From: Rhabdophis nuchalis
Lineage: Eukaryota; Chordata; Lepidosauria; Squamata; Natricidae
Length of the DNA stretch: 64,000 bases
Assembly (NCBI GenBank): GCA_039707465.1
Contig: CM077643.1
Location: forward strand, 327,983,419-328,047,418
Direction of reading: 5' to 3'
In this document: positions 58,201-64,000 of the stretch, piece after piece
Layout of the letters: each line of letters starts with the position of its first letter
How positions within the stretch are numbered: position 1 is the stretch's first letter
Position numbers and translations under genes: made by a program
Notes under the pieces: generated by a model
The model's input: the letters and a program-made list of their open reading frames with translations, nothing else
Told to the model about the DNA's origin: nothing
Database searches by the model: none

Positions 58201-59062
58201 GCATGGGGCAGGTCCACCCCCCCCCCCATCTCGTGGTAGGAAAAAAGGGGAGGAAATAAAATAAATTTTGAACGCATCATTTTTAATTGTAAAACTAACA
58301 GTAGCTAAAATTTCTGAGTCTCAAATGGATCCAAAGATTCATCTAATTTTCAAGGAAATTTTTTAAAATAAAATCATCATTGCAGTGAAATCCAATCAAT
58401 AGTTACGGTACATCTTCTTAGGCAGGCCATTTGATTTTCCCACTCTGATTTAGTTATATTTGCTTATATTTGTTGAGGTGTGGATTTTTCCGCAAGAATT
58501 AGAACTTGGTGTCTCGGTGTAGCTCATTCATATGCACTTGTTCATTTCCCATGTTAAATCACCTTCAATAGCTGCAGAATGTATAATCTCATCTCTATTT
58601 TCATCTTACGTCTTACATTTTACCAGGCTTGATTATTAGTAGAATGAATCAGACAACTGATTTAGATGTCATGCAAGGAAAATAAATGGGCAGTTATGCC
58701 ATTTTCTTATTCCTGAGTTTTTACTGTAGATGACAGTAGTCTATTGTAGGATTTTCACAGTAGGTGTCCAAAGATTACAATATGCTGTGAGATGGATAAC
58801 TAAAAAATATGCCATTCCCTCTAGGGCTAAACAAAATGGTCAATTTCTGTTCTGTTCAGGTTTTATTTAATTTGTGGTTCCAATCTTACTTTCTTCCATT
58901 GCATTTTGGCTTCAAAGTGTGTTTTGTTTTTTCTGTGTTTTTTGTAAATGCTGCCAGCAAAGTGCCTTATGTGCTTCTATGTCCTTTTCTTCTGAGATAT
59001 GTATCTCTTCATAGATATATTTTTGCATGTAATTTTGCTTAATCAATGAATTCTTGTAATTA
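58201..59062. other. unique DNA, no gene seen
   Basis: A C run is at about 58218-58228. No coding signal. Confidence 0.4.
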
Positions 59063-59242
59063 CAGAGAATAGAATAGAATAAAATAGAATAGAATGGAAT
59101 GGAATGGAGTGGAGTGGAGAGGAGTGGAGTGGAGATGCGAGGAGAGGAGAGGAGAGGAGAGGGGAGAGGAGAGAAGAGAAGAGGAGAGGGGAGAGGAGAG
59201 GAGAGAAGAGAAGAGGAGAGGGGAGAGGAGAGGAGAGGAGAG
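59063..59242 (+). repeat. GAATA to GGAGA pentamer array
   Basis: The array begins as GAATA/AATAG units and drifts to GGAAT, GGAGT and then GGAGA/GGGGA units. It is continued on the far side of an L2 insertion at 59731-59746. It most likely began as a CR1 tail (see 59731-59800). Confidence 0.9.
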
Positions 59243-59730
59243 GTGTTAGTTATCATCTTCAAAGCGCTCCATGGCTCGGGACCTAGCTATCTGCGAGATC
59301 GGATCCTGTCCCACACATCCTCACGACCGATTCGCTCCCACAGAGAGGGACTTCTCCGGGTGCCGTCCACTAGACTTTGTCAGTGGGCGACGCCCAGAGG
59401 AAGGGCTCTCTCTGTGGCGGGCCCGGCCCTCTGGAACGACCTTCCCCCTGATATTAGAACGACCACTGACCTCCGCTCCTTCCGTGCAAAATTGAAGACC
59501 TATTTCTTTCGACTGGCCGGCCTTGAATAGTTCTCCCTGTCTATTGATTCCAAATATTTTAATGGGTTCTTAATCTTAATTATTTTTAGCACGGGTAACA
59601 CTGTTTAATTCTATTTTAAAGTATGTATTTTGTATTTATTGTATATTGTTTTTAGCTTCTCCTGTGCACCGCCCCGGGTCCCTGTGGGGAGAGGGTGCGG
59701 TTAATAAATTTGAATTTGAATTTGAATTTG
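59243..59730 (+). mobile_element. L2-like LINE, 5'-truncated, inserted inside a GGAGA microsatellite
   Basis: It starts gtgttagttatcatcttcaa and carries the last 96 codons or so of ORF2 ([14 protein letters not shown] to FFRLAGLE). Then come a 3' UTR with caccgccccgggtccctgtg and a hexamer tail of AATTTG units at 59708-59730. The open frame at 59099-59530 fuses microsatellite codons to the LINE remnant and has no biological meaning. Confidence 0.92.
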
Positions 59731-59800
59731 AGAGGAGAGGAGAGGAGAATTCTTTATTAAGACAAGTGCGATTAGACACACAAGGAATTTGTTTTTCCCC
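59731..59800 (-). mobile_element. CR1 3' terminus remnant beyond the microsatellite
   Basis: After four GGAGA units the sequence reads attctttattaagacaagtg, then attagacacacaaggaattt. It has the same position relative to the pentamer array as the CR1 terminus at 21620. The similarity ends near 59800. Confidence 0.55.
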
Positions 59801-61414
59801 CAATAATGAAATGGCGAACACCATGTTTATGTTTACTTTTCTTTTAATTGGAAGAATGCAGATATTGAAGTAAGATTACAAGTTAGTTGGCATAAATTAG
59901 TTCCATAAATATAAACTGAGTGAGTTCTACGTAGAATACGTAGAATAAAATTGGCCTGCAAGTTGATATGAGCATTGCTCAACTGAATGAAATTTAAGTA
60001 AGGAAAAACATGATATTTCATAATCTCTCATGTCCATCATTCTTCATTTCTAACTATGAACTTGGTGGGGGGGAAAGTGTGCCCTTTATTTGAAGGATTT
60101 ATGCTGCAGCACAGAAATTCAAAAATGAAGTTACAGTAATCTCTCTGCATTGTTTTCTCTCTTCTACCTTGTGGATGAAAATATCAGCAATAATCCCAAG
60201 AAAAGGTCAAAGTAATCTTCCATCGAATATAATCTTTTCCAATAAATGAGAAAGTAATAGAAATAGCAACCTCAACAGTACCTTTAAGACAATGCCAGTG
60301 TTTGTGTTTCCAGGATAAAATGCGCAAGGGTGGTTTGTAACTGTATCCCGCAACATCATGCAACTGGGTGGGAAAACATCCATAATAATCTTTGCCACTT
60401 TAGGATACACAATACTGGAAAACAGAAAACTACAATGGATTTTTCTAAAAGATACAGGAGAAGAAGAATAAAGTGCTACTCTGTGTACTTTTGTGAAACA
60501 TTATATTTTGATAAAAAGACTCTGCTAGGTTTGGCATCAGCTTTATTTTCACTTTCCAGATATTTGAGGACATGACATGAGATTATTCTTCAGGCAAATA
60601 CGAGGATTAGCAAGACGTTCTCTCGTTCTGTTTTTTTCTTTCTCTAAAATCAGAATTGCCCTAGGGAGACTGTGATATATTATAACTTCACAGAGAAATA
60701 TCTAGTAGGTAAAGAACACCAGCATCTGAATATGAATCAGTCATGCTATGAAGCCACAAAAACTAAACAATTCTGTAAAGCCATCGTAAATCATGCCATC
60801 CTAATTCTGAAGGGAAAACACATTGCTGAGGAGAATAAGCTGTTGCCCTGTGAATGCTTCTGCTCAACTGGGTCCACCTTTCCAGGCATTTCTCAGATGT
60901 GGGTCCCAGCACAGCCACCATGCACCAAAATGGAGACCTCCTCTCAAGAACAGGGATGCCAGAAGAAAGTATAGAAAAAGTCATTAAGAAACAAAATAAT
61001 AAATATTGGAATTTAGTAAATTCAGTTCTTACTTTAAATTATTTTTACTTAATTCTTCTTAAACTGCTTAATTTAAATTTAGTAAGAACTGGGAGGGGGG
61101 GAAGGAGATATTTAAGAGTTACATAAAACTTACCAGGCATGGGATAGAGGTTTTTCTCTGTTTCTCTCAATATCTGTTATTTTGCAGAAAACACCAGCAA
61201 TGTATAGAATTCATCAACATTGGATGTGGTGGGGTTCCCCAATGTATCCAGTGATGGTTCCAGTGAGGAAATGTTTAGAAAGATGCTAAAGAACGTCATA
61301 AATAGTGAGACTGCTGTTGGATACTGCTCAACAATGAACTTAATAGATCGCACTTCCGTTCCTGCCCTCCCTGTGTGTCCAAAATCAAAAAGGTTTGATT
61401 TAACATTTTATGTA
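59801..61414. other. unique DNA, no gene seen
   Basis: Frames at 60672-60974 and 60763-60984 overlap in antisense and have no motif. Confidence 0.4.
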
Positions 61415-61490
61415 TTGTAAGCTGCCCAGAGTTACCTTATGGTAAGATGGGTGGCCAATAAATTTTATGATTGATTGAATGAATGAATGA
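61415..61490 (+). mobile_element. old LINE-type 3' tail with (GAAT)n
   Basis: gtaagctgcccagagttacc, atgggtggccaataaatttt then gattgattgaatgaatgaatg has the layout of a diverged L2-like terminus with a tandem tail. Confidence 0.5.
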
Positions 61491-61990
61491 GAGAGAGAGC
61501 TGTTGGTTAACCACTGTATGATACAGAATGCTGAATGCTATAGGTTGTTGTACTGATTTGGCTGGGATCTTCTTACACTGCATTTTGAAAACACCAGGCT
61601 GTGAAGAATATCAATATAAGGTTCTGATGAAATGTTAAGTTCTTTGATTTCTTATCAGATCCCTAATGTGATGAGACGTGATACAGAGTCCCTGAAGGGA
61701 GGAGGGTTCTCTTTCCTAAGGATCTAAGAATCAGATCAGCTTGGAGTCCTTAATATGCAGGAAGAAAGCCAGAACAGATTCTCTCTATCCTTTTACAGGA
61801 TATATCTGGTAGTTGTGCAGATTTTGCTTTAGTTTAACAAAACTCTTTGTTTATAGATGAGCAACAGTAAAGAAACTATTCTAAGTAACTCCTCGTGTCA
61901 TACTTGATTCCTTGTGTTTGACACCCTAGTTCTAGCTGTCTTTCCTTGATTTCTCTCACCATTCTTCCTTTCTCTCTAAATATCATTGAG
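61491..61990. other. unique DNA, no gene seen
   Basis: No defendable feature. The 61640-61930 part might be an old LTR remnant, but I see no termini. Confidence 0.35.
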
Positions 61991-62136
61991 AATCTGCTGC
62001 CTAGAGGTGGAGCTCTTGCCTCCCAATCAGGAGGTTGTGAGTTCAATCCAAGGTAGAGGCAGATGTAGGGTCTCCTGCTTGGGCAGGGGATTGGACTAGA
62101 TGACCTGCAAGGTCCCTTCCAACTCTGTTAATCTGT
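61991..62136 (+). mobile_element. tRNA-derived SINE with a CR1 3' tail
   Basis: The head has an A-box-like tgcctagaggtgg (61998-62010), gctcttgcctcccaatcagg, and a B-box-like gagttcaatcc (62039-62049). It is joined to ctgcttgggcaggggattgg, actagatgacctgcaaggtc and ccttccaactctgtta, the CR1 terminus. It is flanked by aaatatcat (61978-61986) and aaattatcat (62137-62146), a likely old target duplication. A CR1 enzyme would be expected to mobilise it. Confidence 0.78.
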
Positions 62137-62146
62137 AAATTATCAT

Positions 62147-62352
62147 CTGAAAGAACTGACAGCAATCCCTTGTTGTACTTTTATAGAATTTCTTATTTAG
62201 CGGTATTTATCATGTGTACATTGTATTAGCCTGATTCTTACCTGGTTAAGCCAACAAATGCTTAAATAAAGTGAAATACTATAAGTGAAATACATTTCAT
62301 TTAAAATGTAGTGAAAACATTTTTTTTTAATTTGAAAGATGTTTAGGATTTA
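62147..62352. other. unique DNA, no gene seen
   Basis: No coding signal or recognisable repeat. Confidence 0.4.
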
Positions 62353-62968
62353 GTTTGAGGTGCACCCGGAGGCTTCAGTTAGTGCAGAATGCAGCCGCGG
62401 GGGGGATTTTGGGAGTCTCTAGATACTCCCATATAACACCTCTCCTGCGCGAGCTGCACTGGCTGCCTGTGGCTTTCCAGGTGCGCTTCAAGATCTTAGT
62501 GACCATCTTTAAAGCGCTCCATGGCATAGGACCTGGCTACTTGCAGGACTGCCTCCTGCCACATACTTCCACCCAGCCTGTCCGCTCCCACAGGGTGGGC
62601 CTCCTCAGGGTGCCATCCGACGGACAGTGCCGGCTGGCGGCTGCCAGGGGAAGAGCCTTCTCTGTGGCTGACCCAGCCCTCTGGAATGACCTGCCCCCCG
62701 ACCTCCGCACAATCACGGACCTTCGCCTCTTCCGTCGAGCACTTAAAACACACTTCTTCCATGTGGCCAGCCTGAAATAGTTATGTTTATTATTGAATTT
62801 TTAGCTGGGTTTTTAAATTAAGTTTTAGCACGGGTCAAATTCATTTAATTTAATTTTAAACTTACTTGTCTGTTTATTTATATTTTATTTTTATTCCTGT
62901 GCACCGCCCTGAGTCCCATTTGGGAGAGAGGGTGGTATAAAAGTATGAATAAAGTAAAGTAAAGTAAG
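62353..62968 (+). mobile_element. L2-like LINE, 5'-truncated, with AAAGT tail
   Basis: It starts in the [13 protein letters not shown] codons and keeps an open C-terminal frame of 141 codons (62355-62780: [52 protein letters not shown]). It ends caccgccctgagtcccattt, gagagggtggtataaaag and an AAAGT-type tail. It belongs to the same subgroup as 10036-11696 by the 'DLRTI(S/T)DLRLFR' form. Confidence 0.9.
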
Positions 62969-64000
62969 TAATTGTACTTGATGTGCAGTTATATGTGAGC
63001 ATAGTACAAGCCCTAATTTTCCTATCACAGCAGTAACTTCATGAGACAGGTTGCGCTGAGAGAGAATGAGTGAGAATGAGCTGAGCTGCTCTCATTTAAT
63101 GTATTCATTAAATGGTTCAGCATTTAATGTATTCTACCACACTGCTTCTCATTTTAAAGACTTAATTAAACTATATTTGATTTAAATAATAATTAGTGAA
63201 CTGTTTATCAATAATTTAAAATATTGATATTTTATTGCAGCACATTTTAAATGATTTTAATAGAACAGGGAATATAAAATAATAATTTTAATATGATATT
63301 AATAAGCAGTTGGTCAATAGGTCAGGTTTTAGGAATGGGTCATGAAATCATTCAAGTAAAATGTTTATTTGTAGAGATGTCAAACACTTCAGGAGTTCTG
63401 TACAAAATAAGCCCTTTTAAATTTCTATTTCTGTTCCAGAATTAATGTTGTCATTTGCATATCATTGTTTACTGTTCGGCTGCAGATGTCTTTTTTTTCC
63501 CCCAGTGAGGAAATAAAAAGAAGGAAGCAGTGAGAAGTTGATCAGATTGAAAGATGTATAAATTCTGGAAGAATGCCATACACAAGCGTACTGACTGTTT
63601 TCTTTGCTTCTACTCAAACATGTTTCATTAACAAAATGTTAATGGAAAGGAACTTCCTTAAAACAGGAAGAAGATTATGAAATAGAGAAAGGGAAAGCAA
63701 AATCTTTCTCCTTCTTCCCCCCTCCTCCTCTGCTTCTTCTCTCCCCTCTCCCCCCTCCCCCATCTCCTCATGGCAAGTTTTCCATCTTGCCACAGATTCC
63801 TGCCATAAATGCCATGAATTTGTATTCTTCTACAAATATATTATATTGGAAGCCATCAGAAAAAATTTGCTTTTTCATTTGCCCTTTTATGTTGCCTTAG
63901 GGAAAACAAACTGAAGAATGTTTCAGTAGAGATAGAAATAATCTATTCCAGCTAGACTTTGGATGAATAGGTGTTTAAGATAAAAAAAATATGATTACCA
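62969..64000. other. unique DNA with a polypyrimidine tract
   Basis: A CT-rich tract lies at about 63706-63765. No gene or named repeat is seen up to the window edge. Confidence 0.45.

Noticed and set aside
59099..59530. 143-codon frame, Arg/Glu/Gly-rich N-terminus fused to a conserved C-terminus
   Set aside because: It is a GGAGA microsatellite read into an L2 remnant.

Overview
This is repeat-rich, intron/intergenic-type DNA from a vertebrate, most likely a snake. Pointers: Sauria-type tRNA SINEs, a Bov-B LINE 3' tail, CR1 copies of the snake type whose tails run into AATAG (GAATA) pentamer arrays, a long GATA array, and many L2-like LINE copies ending in short tandem repeats. I found no convincing host protein-coding exon, rRNA, snRNA or functional tRNA. 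All long open frames are reverse-transcriptase parts of LINEs or chance frames through repeats, so the window reads as a gene desert or large intron. The unique background is AT-rich and the LINE bodies are GC-rich islands in it.

Layout. 1-10 kb: two copies of a CAGGGGTGTCAAACTC hAT-like element, two 5'-truncated L2 copies, a Sauria SINE on an (ATT)n tail, a probable solo LTR, and two CAGTGATGG-type hAT elements. 10-12 kb: a 5'-truncated L2 with a 469-codon open RT frame on the minus strand. 12-17 kb: L2 fragments, an unclassified repeat, a palindromic TG/CA tract. 17.3-19.4 kb: a CR1 split by a second CR1 and also by a hAT element, each with target duplications. 19.4-28.5 kb: MITEs with long terminal inverted repeats (one nested in another), a CR1 tail with GAATA repeats, a TACC array, a 66-bp minisatellite, an L2 with a tail-only L2 inside it, a tRNA-SINE. 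28.9-33.9 kb: a solo LTR, an 82-bp-arm palindrome, small hAT MITEs, a Sauria SINE, an L2. 33.9-39.2 kb: mostly unique AT-rich DNA. 39.3-42.6 kb: the only L2 copy with endonuclease and RT regions, but broken. 42.6-56.5 kb: scattered hAT elements, two tRNA-SINEs (one between 124-bp direct repeats), a Sauria SINE, much unique DNA. 56.5-64 kb: three L2 copies, a Bov-B tail, a GATA/GGCA array, a GGAGA array invaded by L2, and a CR1-tailed tRNA SINE.

Nothing here acts together as a pathway. The visible biology is transposon ecology: L2, CR1 and Bov-B would supply RT; the SINEs carry Bov-B- or CR1-like tails; the hAT-like elements are non-autonomous; and LINE tails seed microsatellites. I see no evidence for a novel encoded system. 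The most unusual structures are the 124-bp direct repeats bracketing a SINE, the 165-bp palindrome, and the nested insertions.
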